A DNA stretch of 64,000 nucleotides from a virus, in the IMG/VR virus record IMGVR_UViG_3300020463_003399, positions 25,561-89,560 of that record; one strand, 5' to 3'. This document shows positions 1 through 8,846 of this stretch, one piece after another; position 1 is the stretch's first letter; the number at the start of each line of letters is the position of its first letter. A model generated the notes under the pieces. That model was not told the origin of the DNA. It saw only the letters and a program-made list of their open reading frames with translations, and did no database searches. The translations under genes were made by a program, and so were the position numbers.

Positions 1-4
1 TTCC

Positions 5-13
5 GATAAATAG
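5..13 (+). promoter_or_regulatory. T4-late-type promoter box upstream of tail sheath gene
   Basis: GATAAATAG matches the T4 late promoter core TATAAATA at seven of eight positions. It lies about 60 bases before the sheath ATG, leaving a leader that contains a good Shine-Dalgarno (AAAGGAGAAA). The same box recurs before most virion genes in the window. Confidence 0.7.
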
Positions 14-74
14 TAGTAGCAATTACATTAATTGTAATATAGTAATTAAGTAATTAAGAAAAAGGAGAAACAGA

Positions 75-2756
75 ATGCCTACATTAGTATCACCGGGCGT
101 GTCAGTTACAGTAGTCGATGAATCGCAATATGCGGCGGCTACTCAAGGTACACTTCCACTAATAGTTGTTGCAACGGCAACAAACAAAACAGACGCATCT
201 GGTTCAGCTATCGCTTCTGGAACATTGGCCGCAAATGCCGGTGTTGCATATCTTGTTTCTTCACAACGAGAATTAGTTGAGACTTTCGGAGAACCTAAGT
301 TCTACGAAGTTGGCGGATCGGTTGTGCAAGGAGCAGAAACGAGTGAATATGGTTTATTATCCGCTTATCAATATCTAGGTGTATCAAACAACGCCTATGT
401 TATGAGAGCAAATGTAGACTTAGCACAGTTAGAAGCAACTACAACTGAACCTGCAGGAGCAATCGCGGCTGGAACATATTGGCACGACACATCTAAATCT
501 TCTTTTGGAATCTTTAGGCACGACGGTACAGACTGGGTTGCTTATACTCCAAAAGTTTTGACAGATGCACCTGGAACAGGTGATGTCGAAGCCATCAACG
601 CAGACGGATTTGCTTCACCAACAAACACATATGGAGCGGCAGGCGAGATTGCAATCGTAGCCTCAACCGCAAAAATCACTTACTGGGAAAAAGTTGGTGT
701 AAACTGGGTCGTATTAGGCGACACCGGTTCAGCCGATTTCCAATTTTCAAGATTTGCACCTACAACACAGTCAGACGGATCAACACCATTATCAACTGGT
801 AATGTTTATGTACGTTTAACAAAACAAGGTGGAGGTATTGACTTTGGAGTTTCAGTATATGATGCAACATCAGGATTATTTACGGCGGTTCAAGCACCAA
901 TGTATTCTACAGATGACTTAGCAAGTGCAGATTTAATCGACACAGGCGATGTATATGCTAGATACAATGCTACACAAGGTTTTGTAGAACTACGTAGACA
1001 CACTGGTAAAGCACAAACACAAATTACATCAGGTGTTATTCCAAGCACTACATCTATCACTGCTGACTTTACAGTAGAAGGTGTACAGTTTCAACCAAAT
1101 GCATCTACACTTGATGCACTAATCATTTCAATGCAATCAAATTCATCTTTGAATGCGGCAAATGTAAATGTTGAAAAAGTTGGATCTAACAAAATCAGAA
1201 TGACTAAATCAGATGGTAAAGAACTTAATGTTAACTTTACATCAGGCTTTGGTGCATTAGGATTTGCACAATCTGATAATGTAGATAGTGTTTGGGGTGA
1301 CTTATCATATGAAGCCAAATCTACACAACCAACAGGTGTTGTAAGTGACGGTACTCTATGGTACAATCCAGACTTAAAAATTGAGATTTTGAAAAATACA
1401 TTTGACGGTACAAACATGGTATGGAATAGATACACATGGTCAGAAGACGCAGATGGTTTACTAGGTACAGAACTACAGTTACGTACAGGTATGCCAACAG
1501 CCCGTAAAGATGGAACAAGTCCATTACAAGCGGGTGATATATGGGTCGATGGCGATGAGTTACCATATCCAGCAATCTATCTATATGATGGTACAAAGTT
1601 TGTTAAACTAGATAATGCTGACCAATCATCACTTAACGGTGTTGTATTTGGACATTATCATGATGAGGCACCGTACGATGCAAACGGTAATTTCGTATCA
1701 CGTACACCTCACTCATTAACACCAAACGCAGAATTACACCCAGAAGGCATGTTACTAGTTAACATGGATTACTCTACATACAATGTTAAAAAATATGTAA
1801 GTAACAAATGGGAATGGGCATCAGGTCTAAACTTAGATGGCTCAGGTAAATTCGGCGCACATGCACAACGTCACATGGTTGTAGAAGCTATGCAGGCGGC
1901 AGTTTCAAGCAATGATGGTATACGTTCAGAAGCCGTATACTTTAACTTGATTGCGGCACCAGGCTACTACGAACTAATGGATGAAATGATTGCACTAAAC
2001 AAAGATAAGAAAGAAATCGCATTTGTAATCGGTGACACACCGTTACATCTAAAATCAGATTCTTCTTCTCTTAAGAATTGGGCAACAGATAACGTTCCTG
2101 CAGAAACATATGCAGGTGTTTATTACCCACATGGTCTATCTACAGACTTATCAGGTAATGATGTTGTTATCCCTTCATCAGCGGTAGCATTACGTACTAT
2201 TGCATTTTCAGACCAAGTATCATTCCCATGGTTCGCACCAGCAGGCTTGACACGTGGTGTTGTAACTAACGCAAGTAGAGTTGGTTATGTAAACGATGAA
2301 AATGAGTTTACACAAGTTAAACTAAGCAATGGTCAAAGAGATGTTCTTTACACAAGTCGTGTGAATCCAATCGCAGACCTTCCAAATCAAGGTCTAGTAG
2401 TTTATGGTCAAAAGACAACACAGGCATTTGCATCAGCACTTGACCGTATCAATGTTGCAAGACTTACAAACTACATGCGTTTCAACTTGGATCAATTATC
2501 TCGTGGTTTCTTATTTGAAATGAATGATAAAATCACACGTGATAATATGCGTGATGCAGTAGAACGTTTCTGTGGTGAGTTAGTCACACAAAGAGGTCTA
2601 TTTGACTTCTTAGTAGTTTGTGACGAATCAAACAACACACCAGCACGTATCGATAGAAATGAATTATATGTTGATGTAGCTATTCAACCAGCTAAAGCAG
2701 TAGAATTCATCTATATCCCGCTACGTATCAGAAATACTGGCGAATCTCTAGCATAA
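75..2756 (+). CDS. 18: Tail sheath protein (gp18-like)
   Basis: This is the contractile tail sheath protein, which polymerises around the tail tube and contracts on infection. The N-terminus (MPTLVSPGVSVTVVDES) is typical of T4-like sheaths, and the last 150 residues hold the conserved core with YGQKTTQAF, RINVARL and IPLRIRNTGES. At 893 residues it is longer than T4 gp18 (about 660); the extra length is a beta-rich, repetitive middle part (residues about 130-550) with several phrases of the type 'G(T/D)xWYNPDLKxE', probably surface-exposed insert domains. It has its own late-type promoter and is followed directly by a strong terminator, so it is likely transcribed as a single-gene unit suited to a very abundant protein. 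Confidence 0.93.
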   Translation: MPTLVSPGVSVTVVDESQYAAATQGTLPLIVVATATNKTDASGSAIASGTLAANAGVAYLVSSQRELVETFGEPKFYEVGGSVVQGAETSEYGLLSAYQYLGVSNNAYVMRANVDLAQLEATTTEPAGAIAAGTYWHDTSKSSFGIFRHDGTDWVAYTPKVLTDAPGTGDVEAINADGFASPTNTYGAAGEIAIVASTAKITYWEKVGVNWVVLGDTGSADFQFSRFAPTTQSDGSTPLSTGNVYVRLTKQGGGIDFGVSVYDATSGLFTAVQAPMYSTDDLASADLIDTGDVYARYNATQGFVELRRHTGKAQTQITSGVIPSTTSITADFTVEGVQFQPNASTLDALIISMQSNSSLNAANVNVEKVGSNKIRMTKSDGKELNVNFTSGFGALGFAQSDNVDSVWGDLSYEAKSTQPTGVVSDGTLWYNPDLKIEILKNTFDGTNMVWNRYTWSEDADGLLGTELQLRTGMPTARKDGTSPLQAGDIWVDGDELPYPAIYLYDGTKFVKLDNADQSSLNGVVFGHYHDEAPYDANGNFVSRTPHSLTPNAELHPEGMLLVNMDYSTYNVKKYVSNKWEWASGLNLDGSGKFGAHAQRHMVVEAMQAAVSSNDGIRSEAVYFNLIAAPGYYELMDEMIALNKDKKEIAFVIGDTPLHLKSDSSSLKNWATDNVPAETYAGVYYPHGLSTDLSGNDVVIPSSAVALRTIAFSDQVSFPWFAPAGLTRGVVTNASRVGYVNDENEFTQVKLSNGQRDVLYTSRVNPIADLPNQGLVVYGQKTTQAFASALDRINVARLTNYMRFNLDQLSRGFLFEMNDKITRDNMRDAVERFCGELVTQRGLFDFLVVCDESNNTPARIDRNELYVDVAIQPAKAVEFIYIPLRIRNTGESLA

Positions 2757-2782
2757 TAATAGAGAAAATAACAAATTTATTA

Positions 2783-2811
2783 AAGCCCCTTAGAAATAAG
2801 GGGCTTTTTTA
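2783..2811 (+). terminator. Rho-independent terminator after tail sheath gene
   Basis: A perfect 10-bp stem (AAGCCCCTTA / TAAGGGGCTT) with a GAAA tetraloop is followed by a run of T. It starts 27 bases after the sheath stop codon. Confidence 0.92.
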
Positions 2812-2841
2812 TTAACTACAACTTTAATTCCAAACATATTT

Positions 2842-2850
2842 GATAAATAC
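2842..2850 (+). promoter_or_regulatory. Late-type promoter box for tail tube gene
   Basis: GATAAATAC lies 45 bases before the tube ATG, just after the sheath terminator. A Shine-Dalgarno (TTAGGAGAC) follows before the start codon. Confidence 0.75.
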
Positions 2851-2894
2851 TCTTATAAACAAAGAAGTTTCGAAACTTTTTAGGAGACAAAAAA

Positions 2895-3494
2895 ATGGCA
2901 AGAACATTAAATACTTTCGGTGTACCTACAGATTCCGGTGATGGAGTTACTGGCTCAGGTATTCTACAGCCAAAACTGAATTATCGTTTCCGTGTACAAG
3001 TTGCAGGTTTCGGTGGTGTATCAACAAATACTACTGAATTCACAAGACAAGTTATGAACGTAACTAGACCTAAAATCACACACGAATCAATTCCAGTAGA
3101 TTCATACAATTCACGTATGTACATGATGGGTAAACATACTTGGGAACCTATCACAATTACTTTACGTGATGATATAGCTAACAACTTAACAAAACTAGTT
3201 GGTAGACAAGTACAGTCTCAGTTGAACCACAGAAATCAAGCTGGTCCGGCGGCAGGTACTAACTATAAGTTTTCTACACTAATTGAAATTTTAGATGGTA
3301 ACTCAGGTAACCCTAACGAACAATGGCAACTAGAAGGTTGTTTTGTTCAGAATGCAGATTATTCTCAATCAGACTACTCAGTTTCAGATCCTGTGACAAT
3401 CGCACTAACACTACAGTACGATAACGCAGTATTCACTGACACTGAAATTATGCCTGATATTGCTTTTACAAATAATTCAAGCATTCTTGGTTAA
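2895..3494 (+). CDS. 19: Tail tube protein (gp19-like)
   Basis: This is the major tail tube subunit that stacks in hexameric rings inside the sheath. The size (199 residues) and order immediately after the sheath gene fit the T4 family (gp19, 163 residues). The sequence shows the tube-fold pattern: an early strand LNYRFRVQVAGFGG, then ESIPVDSYNSRMYMMGKHTW followed by EPITITLRDD, and a C-terminal strand pair around GCFVQNADYSQSDYSVSD. Its own late-type promoter and a good AGGAG sequence support high late expression. The downstream gene at 3513 shares the same pattern of motifs. Confidence 0.88.
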   Translation: MARTLNTFGVPTDSGDGVTGSGILQPKLNYRFRVQVAGFGGVSTNTTEFTRQVMNVTRPKITHESIPVDSYNSRMYMMGKHTWEPITITLRDDIANNLTKLVGRQVQSQLNHRNQAGPAAGTNYKFSTLIEILDGNSGNPNEQWQLEGCFVQNADYSQSDYSVSDPVTIALTLQYDNAVFTDTEIMPDIAFTNNSSILG

Positions 3495-3512
3495 TCTTTG
3501 AGGTAGTCAACT

Positions 3513-5135
3513 ATGGCTAAATCTAAGCAAGGCGGTCAGAACAAGCAAGGCAATATTGTTTTTCAGGACAATAAAAATGCCGTAACAAGATTTGGGTTCG
3601 GCGGTGTCGGACCCATCACTCTTGCACCTAAAACAGGTGAGATGTTTTACATTGAGTTTCATGACTCAGCCGGCACCAATAAAAAACTTCCATACACTAG
3701 ATTTGCAAAAGGGGTAGGTGGTATTTCAGTTGTCACTCAATCTCAACCAGTCGATAGATATGGTAAACGTGTGTATGTTCCTACACGTGTAGATTTCCCT
3801 GAAGTTCAATTATCAATGTATGATGTTGTTGATGGACAGATGTTTGATTTCGCAAATCAGTTATATGAACAGTTCTTTAGAAATTCATCAATGCAAACTG
3901 ATTCAGCTAACATTGAAAATGCAATCGATTCAAATCCAGATACAAACATGGGTAGAAAGTTTTCTGAAAAAGGAAAACTCTTTCATCAAAGTTTAGAAAA
4001 GATAGTAGTATTTCATTTCTTTGGTAATCTTGATGGTTCAACTGGTGAAAGTCAATTTTCTCAAAATGAGAGAACAGTACCAAGAAGTGGTAGTTTACAA
4101 AAAATAGAAATAATAAATCCATTAGTAACTAATATCACATTCCCACCAAGTGACTATTCAGATGGTACTCTTAGAACTATAGAGATATCAGTACAACCAG
4201 AAAACGTTAAATTTGAAACAGTTAAGGATAGAGTAACATTCCCTGATTGGTTAATGAACGGTTTACCAGTTGAAATAGAAACTGCAATAAGTGATTTAGA
4301 AAGTGGACAATATTCTACATTCAAGACAAAGTTTTTAACAGATAAACTAAATCAGTTAATCAGTAAAAACGCATTTGATGGCGATGAGACTTTTGTACCA
4401 AATACAAATGAGGCATATCAAAGTGCGTTGAACAGTAGACAAAAATTTAATGCTCAAAATACCCTTATAAATCAACAAAAACACGATGAGTTAGCGAAAC
4501 TTTACAATGCTACACAACAAAATAATCTATCTACATTAGGTAGACAAGATGGCATCGATCCAAATCAACAATTTACACCAGAACAATTAGCAGGATTCTC
4601 TAGTGTATTAGATGCACAGAATGAAATAGCAGAAGCAGAGTTTGAGGAAGCAAAATCAAGACAAGGTTTCTTAGAAGTTCTTCCTACAGAACCTAGATTT
4701 AGTGATCCTTTTGTACCAGAAACCAAATATCCTCAAGTGGCAGATTTTGCAAACTTAGGAAATACATATGATGGTGGTACAGGAAGATACGGTGGAAGTA
4801 ACTTTGGTGGAGCAATAAAAAATGAATTAGTAAATGCTTTCTTCAATGGAAGAAGTATAAATTGGGGTAACATAAGAGATTCAGCGGCACAAGGTATTCT
4901 AGGAAATACTAATATAGGATCATTACAAAATTTAAGTAAAACATCTCAGAGTAAATTCGGTATCGCAGGAGATATTGTTAGAGATGGAATTCTTAGATCC
5001 TCAACTGCTAGTGGAGGACAGATACAAACCACAACTGTTCCTTCAAACATAAATGCTAATTCTTCCAGCACTGTTTTAAACAATGCACAATCAAGTATTG
5101 CTAATTTAAAAAACTTAACAAATGGGATTAGATAA
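3513..5135 (+). CDS. Tail-tube-like baseplate or tube-initiator protein (candidate gp54/gp48 role)
   Basis: I do not recognise this by name, but residues 40-230 repeat the tube-protein layout of the gene before it: VDRYGKRVYVPTRVDFPEV then QLSMYD parallels VDSYNSRMYMMGKHTW then TITLRD, and LQKIEIINPLVTNI with TIEISVQPENVKFE parallels the C-terminal strands. The second half (about 300-540) is low-complexity, rich in Asn, Gln and Ser, with a coiled-coil-like stretch near 365-390. A tube-fold core with an extension suggests a protein that joins the tube to the baseplate or caps it, as gp54 and gp48 do in T4. It overlaps the next gene by one base (ATGG at the stop). Confidence 0.5.
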   Translation: MAKSKQGGQNKQGNIVFQDNKNAVTRFGFGGVGPITLAPKTGEMFYIEFHDSAGTNKKLPYTRFAKGVGGISVVTQSQPVDRYGKRVYVPTRVDFPEVQLSMYDVVDGQMFDFANQLYEQFFRNSSMQTDSANIENAIDSNPDTNMGRKFSEKGKLFHQSLEKIVVFHFFGNLDGSTGESQFSQNERTVPRSGSLQKIEIINPLVTNITFPPSDYSDGTLRTIEISVQPENVKFETVKDRVTFPDWLMNGLPVEIETAISDLESGQYSTFKTKFLTDKLNQLISKNAFDGDETFVPNTNEAYQSALNSRQKFNAQNTLINQQKHDELAKLYNATQQNNLSTLGRQDGIDPNQQFTPEQLAGFSSVLDAQNEIAEAEFEEAKSRQGFLEVLPTEPRFSDPFVPETKYPQVADFANLGNTYDGGTGRYGGSNFGGAIKNELVNAFFNGRSINWGNIRDSAAQGILGNTNIGSLQNLSKTSQSKFGIAGDIVRDGILRSSTASGGQIQTTTVPSNINANSSSTVLNNAQSSIANLKNLTNGIR

Positions 5136-5404
5136 TGGCGTTTGACATTGATGTACTAAAAGCTAAACTAACAAAGAAAGGCTTCACAGATGAGAAGGCT
5201 AATATATTTGCTAGAGAGTTAGTCAATGTAGCAAGGTCCTATGGTTTAAGTCCATACAATTTAGTTGATGAAATCAGTTCAGATTTCAAACTCAATGACT
5301 TGGGTTCATTCATAATTAATAGCACTTTGCGATTTGGTTATCAAACAGGTAAAATAAAACCTCAAAAGCCAAATAAATATGTCGCAAGGGCTATAATTGA
5401 ATGA
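5135..5404 (+). CDS. Small conserved-context protein between tube-like protein and gp4
   Basis: An 89-residue protein of unknown function, mostly helical in composition, with no membrane segment. Its start overlaps the stop of the upstream tube-like gene by one base and its stop overlaps the gp4 start (ATGA), so all three are translationally coupled and probably co-produced late. Position suggests a virion or assembly role; I see no motif that would fix it. Confidence 0.6.
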   Translation: MAFDIDVLKAKLTKKGFTDEKANIFARELVNVARSYGLSPYNLVDEISSDFKLNDLGSFIINSTLRFGYQTGKIKPQKPNKYVARAIIE

Positions 5405-5862
5405 GACAAAAATATCATCAAGGAAAATACACTATAAAAAACCCACAGAAGTATTCTGGGAAGGGCGAACCTACCTTTAGAAGTAGTTGGGAATATACTT
5501 TTATGAATTTCTGTGACGATAACCCAAGTGTAGTAGCTTGGGCAAGTGAACCTTGCAAAATAACTTATCAAAATCCTTTAAATGGGAAAGTAACTGCATA
5601 TGTTCCTGATTTTGTAATAGTATATATGGACAAAAAAGGAAATAAGAATGCAGAGTTAGTAGAAATTAAGCCATCATCACAATCTAATCCAGAACTTGCA
5701 CGAAGACGTACTGATAAAATGGCAGTTGTACAGAATTATGCTAAATGGGATGCGGCAACTCATTGGGCAAGAAAAAGAGGTATGCGTTTTCGTGTACTTA
5801 ACGAAGGTGATATCTATCAAAACACTAGAAAACCGAAGCCTGTTAGAAGAAAGAAAAAGTAA
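5401..5862 (+). CDS. 4: Head completion protein / putative end-processing nuclease (gp4-like)
   Basis: T4 gp4 (also called gp50) completes DNA-filled heads before tail joining and has a PD-(D/E)XK nuclease-type fold. The sequence shows the family core: RSSWEYTFMNFCDDNPSVVAW near residues 27-47, YVPDFVIVYMDKKGN near 69-83 and LVEIKPSSQSNP near 86-97; the D..EIK pattern is the expected nuclease triad. At 153 residues it matches the family length. The C-terminus is strongly basic (RKPKPVRRKKK), consistent with DNA binding. Coupled by overlap to the gene before it. Confidence 0.82.
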   Translation: MRQKYHQGKYTIKNPQKYSGKGEPTFRSSWEYTFMNFCDDNPSVVAWASEPCKITYQNPLNGKVTAYVPDFVIVYMDKKGNKNAELVEIKPSSQSNPELARRRTDKMAVVQNYAKWDAATHWARKRGMRFRVLNEGDIYQNTRKPKPVRRKKK

Positions 5863-5873
5863 AGTTAGAAGTT

Positions 5874-5882
5874 AATAAATAG
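5874..5882 (+). promoter_or_regulatory. Late-type promoter box before terminase small subunit
   Basis: AATAAATAG sits 29 bases before the ATG of the gp16-like gene, in the short gap after gp4. A GAAAGG sequence follows as a modest ribosome-binding site. Confidence 0.65.
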
Positions 5883-5902
5883 AGTAATGAAAGGCATTAC
5901 AT

Positions 5903-6421
5903 ATGACCAAAAAACTAGAAGAAACATTTAATATATCTGACGGAGAGGAAGAAGATAAGAATACTCCTACTATTGAAGAATCTCAAGAAATAACAGAATT
6001 ATTAAATACTGAAATCGAGAATACTGAAAAAATCGATGCCGCATTACCTATGGTGACTGACTTAAACGAGCATGATAGAGAAATGGATGATATTCATGCT
6101 AAAGCATTAAAGACATTTGAAGATTTACTACAATTAGGTATGAATGTCGAAGTACATGCAGGTGCAAAGATACTAGAAACTGCTAATCAACTGTTAAAAA
6201 CTGCAAAAGAGGCAAAAGACAGTAAAGTGGACAGAAAATTACGCATGATTAATCTACAACTACAAAAAGCTAAGTTGGATCATCAAAAAGATAGGGATAC
6301 TAGCAAATCAGACGATGAATTAGCTACTGAAGGCTCTTTAAATATCGATAGAAACGAATTATTGCGTAGAATTGCTTCTGCACAAGAACTATCAGATAAG
6401 GTAAAAGAACAAAATAAGTAA
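5903..6421 (+). CDS. 16: Terminase small subunit (gp16-like)
   Basis: The small terminase subunit regulates the packaging motor and recognises DNA for cutting. The 172-residue protein has an acidic N-terminal tail, then a long helical hairpin (about residues 50-120, containing DLNEHDREMDDIHAKALKTF and ANQLLKTAKEAKDSKVDRKL), the coiled-coil oligomerisation core seen in T4 gp16, then a tail with a second short helix. It lies close to the large subunit at 8876, separated by three virion genes, unlike the immediate 16-17 pairing of T4. Preceded by its own late box. Confidence 0.78.
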   Translation: MTKKLEETFNISDGEEEDKNTPTIEESQEITELLNTEIENTEKIDAALPMVTDLNEHDREMDDIHAKALKTFEDLLQLGMNVEVHAGAKILETANQLLKTAKEAKDSKVDRKLRMINLQLQKAKLDHQKDRDTSKSDDELATEGSLNIDRNELLRRIASAQELSDKVKEQNK

Positions 6422-6435
6422 AATATGAATAAAAT

Positions 6436-6444
6436 GATAAATAA
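6436..6444 (+). promoter_or_regulatory. Late-type promoter box
   Basis: GATAAATAA lies 30 bases before the ATG at 6466; a TTGGAG Shine-Dalgarno follows, which also supports that ATG rather than the in-frame TTG at 6454. Confidence 0.7.
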
Positions 6445-6465
6445 GAGTATACGTTGGAGTACAAC

Positions 6466-7032
6466 ATGAAAAGTTTTAAAGAATTTTTAACAGAATCAGA
6501 AAAAGAGCATAAAATGACTCTACGTTTTTGTTGTAATATAGATGAAAACGCAGAAGATAGAATCGAACAGTTTTTAGGCAAATATGATTTAAGAAATATG
6601 TCAAAAACTTCAAAGACACCTATCTCTAAAAATCCTATGTTCTTTAAAGATGTAGAAAATTCAGAAGTGTCTAAGATTGATGTAGTTACAGGTTACCCTG
6701 TATCGGCAGATATATTACGTCAACAATTAGCAGACCAATTAGGAATGCATATCAAACATGTAACAGTACATCCTGAGGGATGGGAACCAAAAGAGGAAGA
6801 AGAAAAAGAAGATAAAGAGCCTTTACTTACTTCCGAAGAAAAATCAGAATCAGATGACGGAAAAACATACGGCAGAACGTTCATTGATGATTTCTTAAAA
6901 ACTTTAACACCAAAAGAAACAGAAACACATGAAAATGAATTAAGCCCAAAAGAAAAAAGAGACCCGGCACCTGAGCAAATGGATAAAGAAGAAAAATCAA
7001 GTCCTTCTGTTATCTCAGGAGATGAAAAATGA
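6466..7032 (+). CDS. Virion or prohead protein with capsid-targeting-like N-terminus
   Basis: A 188-residue acidic protein. The N-terminus MKSFKEFLTESEKE closely resembles the short capsid-targeting peptide of T4 internal and prohead core proteins (MKTYQEFIAEA), which directs proteins into the prohead and is then cleaved. Residues about 17-105 form a globular part (LRFCCNIDENAEDRIEQFL, VVTGYPVSADILRQQL), and the last 80 residues are a highly charged, probably disordered tail. I chose ATG 6466 because of the TTGGAG upstream and the late box at normal distance. The stop overlaps the next start by four bases. Function unknown; a packaged or scaffold role is inference. Confidence 0.6.
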   Translation: MKSFKEFLTESEKEHKMTLRFCCNIDENAEDRIEQFLGKYDLRNMSKTSKTPISKNPMFFKDVENSEVSKIDVVTGYPVSADILRQQLADQLGMHIKHVTVHPEGWEPKEEEEKEDKEPLLTSEEKSESDDGKTYGRTFIDDFLKTLTPKETETHENELSPKEKRDPAPEQMDKEEKSSPSVISGDEK

Positions 7033-8306
7033 GTAAGCATTACAATTTAACTGTTACTGATGATAACGGCAAATCAGTTACTACTTCAAATACAAGCACA
7101 GAACATCCAGAAGAAGTTCTACGTATGATGCAACTTGCAGGTATGCAATCAGAACCACAATGTGGTATGGAAAGTGTTGAAGAAAATGAATATCAGCCTA
7201 CACCAGCTAACGATAAATTAGATTTAGAAGATTACTCTAAAAAGTCAGGCGAAAGCATTCCAAAGCAAAAGAAAAGTTTAGATAAAGCACCTTCAAGAGG
7301 TGATAACCCTCTAGAGTATTCTCTAGATGAAAATGAAATCTTTGAATCACTAATGAACGAATTTAAAGTCGATGTGGAAGAAGGTAAACTTAATCCAGGT
7401 CTTCAAGCATACTTAGATAAGAAAAAAGGCAAGAAAGACGATAAAGACGATAAAGAAAAAACTGATGAAAAAGCAAAACCAGATTTTGCTGACATTGATG
7501 GCGACGGTGATAAAAAAGAAACAATGAAAAAAGCCGCTAAAGACAAGTCTAAAAAAAAGGCTAACGAAGGCGTAGAAGAAATTTCCGAAAAAGTAATAAA
7601 GGAAGCGACTTGTGGTTGCAACCCTGAAGGTGATTGTTGTAAAGATAATCATTCTAAAGAAGAAATTGGTCAAGTTTGTGAGTGTTGCGGAAATGATATC
7701 GTAGCAGTTGCTAACGAAGAACAAATCAATGAAGAAAAATGTCGTTACTGCGGTGGCGATTGTCCAGATGATCCAAATCATGCATGTGATGGGTTCATAG
7801 GTGATATCGATAATTTATACGGATCATATGACAAAGACGATGAAGATGATATGGACGAAAATGCAGATTTAAACAGACTAAGAAAATTAGCAAATCTTCC
7901 AGAAAAAACTGACGAAGTACAAGAAGGCTCAGAAGTAGATGAAGTTAAAGCAATTCTAATGAGTTATCCAGAAGATGTTGAGAAAATGAAACAGATGGGT
8001 GATATAGATACTGGTTCACAACTTTACATGGATCTATTTGGATTCTATCAAGATGAAATGCCATACGGAACTCAAAAAGCTAGAGACGGTGACCCAGTAG
8101 AATGGATCATGAATAGACTAGATGATTTGGGTATGACGGAAGATAAACAAGTTGATGAAGTAGGACCATTAGCAGTGTTGGCACCAGTAGCGAAAGCAGT
8201 CGGTGGTGCATTGTTAAAGAAAGGCATCAAAGGAACGGCGGCACGTGCTGGAGCAAGTGCAGTTGCTAGTAAGATGATGTCTAAACCATCTTCAAACGTA
8301 CAATAA
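7029..8306 (+). CDS. Acidic, cysteine-rich virion-associated protein with EF-hand-like loop
   Basis: I do not recognise a named family, though the phrase DFADIDGDGDKKETMKKA (about residues 152-169) recurs in T4-like marine phage proteins as I remember them and resembles an EF-hand calcium loop (DxDxDG). Two cysteine clusters follow, CGCNPEGDCC and CECCGND, then CRYCGGDCPDDPNHAC, which look like metal-binding knuckles. The middle is very rich in Lys, Glu and Asp. The last 50 residues turn hydrophobic and small-residue rich (PLAVLAPVAKAVGGALLKKG), possibly membrane-active. It sits between a prohead-like protein and the large terminase gene. Confidence 0.55.
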   Translation: MSKHYNLTVTDDNGKSVTTSNTSTEHPEEVLRMMQLAGMQSEPQCGMESVEENEYQPTPANDKLDLEDYSKKSGESIPKQKKSLDKAPSRGDNPLEYSLDENEIFESLMNEFKVDVEEGKLNPGLQAYLDKKKGKKDDKDDKEKTDEKAKPDFADIDGDGDKKETMKKAAKDKSKKKANEGVEEISEKVIKEATCGCNPEGDCCKDNHSKEEIGQVCECCGNDIVAVANEEQINEEKCRYCGGDCPDDPNHACDGFIGDIDNLYGSYDKDDEDDMDENADLNRLRKLANLPEKTDEVQEGSEVDEVKAILMSYPEDVEKMKQMGDIDTGSQLYMDLFGFYQDEMPYGTQKARDGDPVEWIMNRLDDLGMTEDKQVDEVGPLAVLAPVAKAVGGALLKKGIKGTAARAGASAVASKMMSKPSSNVQ

Positions 8307-8318
8307 TCCTTATAATCC

Positions 8319-8327
8319 AATAAATAC
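8319..8327 (+). promoter_or_regulatory. Late-type promoter box
   Basis: AATAAATAC occurs 50 bases before the ATG at 8377, shortly after the preceding stop codon. Confidence 0.65.
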
Positions 8328-8376
8328 TAGTGCAATAATGCACAACAAAACCACCTTAGGTAAAGAGGAGACAATC

Positions 8377-8793
8377 ATGTACGATAAAGAAATGATGATA
8401 CAAATGATGGAAGACCTTCAGCATCAAGCATCAGAAATGGAAAAGAACGTTAAAGATATGCTAGAAGCAGAAGGAAGAGCATGTGGTGTTGAACTTGATA
8501 AAAGAAAAAATGCACGTGACCTTATGGAAGAACTAGTAGAACACCAGGACAGTCAAGATGATGCACCAGCAATGACATGGGCATATGTACCAGAAGAACA
8601 GGTTAACTATGATACTCATGCAACAGATTGGACTACAGACATGCATACACAAGCACTATACGAAACAGGTGCAGATATGACACATCACGAAGATGATTGG
8701 GAGAACGATGATATGGAACCTGCAGAAGATATTCATGATACATTGCCTAGTGATGTAGAACCAATGGACGATGAAACTGAACATAAAGAATAA
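8377..8793 (+). CDS. Small acidic protein of the packaging region
   Basis: A 138-residue acidic protein rich in Met, His and Asp, with no recognisable domain. The start at 8377 follows AAAGAGGAGACAATC, an excellent Shine-Dalgarno; the in-frame ATG at 8338 has none and lies only about six bases after the predicted late transcription start. The N-terminal 45 residues look like an amphipathic helix (EMMIQMMEDLQHQASEMEKN). A terminator follows, so this is probably a single-gene late unit. Function unknown. Confidence 0.6.
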   Translation: MYDKEMMIQMMEDLQHQASEMEKNVKDMLEAEGRACGVELDKRKNARDLMEELVEHQDSQDDAPAMTWAYVPEEQVNYDTHATDWTTDMHTQALYETGADMTHHEDDWENDDMEPAEDIHDTLPSDVEPMDDETEHKE

Positions 8794-8813
8794 ATTCATC
8801 AAAAACTTAAATA

Positions 8814-8843
8814 AGAGCAGGCATTTTCTTGTCTGCTTTTTTT
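8814..8843 (+). terminator. Rho-independent terminator
   Basis: An 8-bp stem (AGCAGGCA with TGTCTGCT, one G-U pair) and a six-base loop are followed by seven T. It lies just before the large terminase promoter box. Confidence 0.75.
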
Positions 8844-8846
8844 ATG

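Noticed and set aside
7403-7781. Phe/Ser-rich minus-strand frames opposite the acidic protein at 7029
   Set aside because: They are reverse readings of Lys/Glu/Asp-rich codons, which generate Phe/Leu/Ser-rich nonsense proteins; no ribosome site or promoter.
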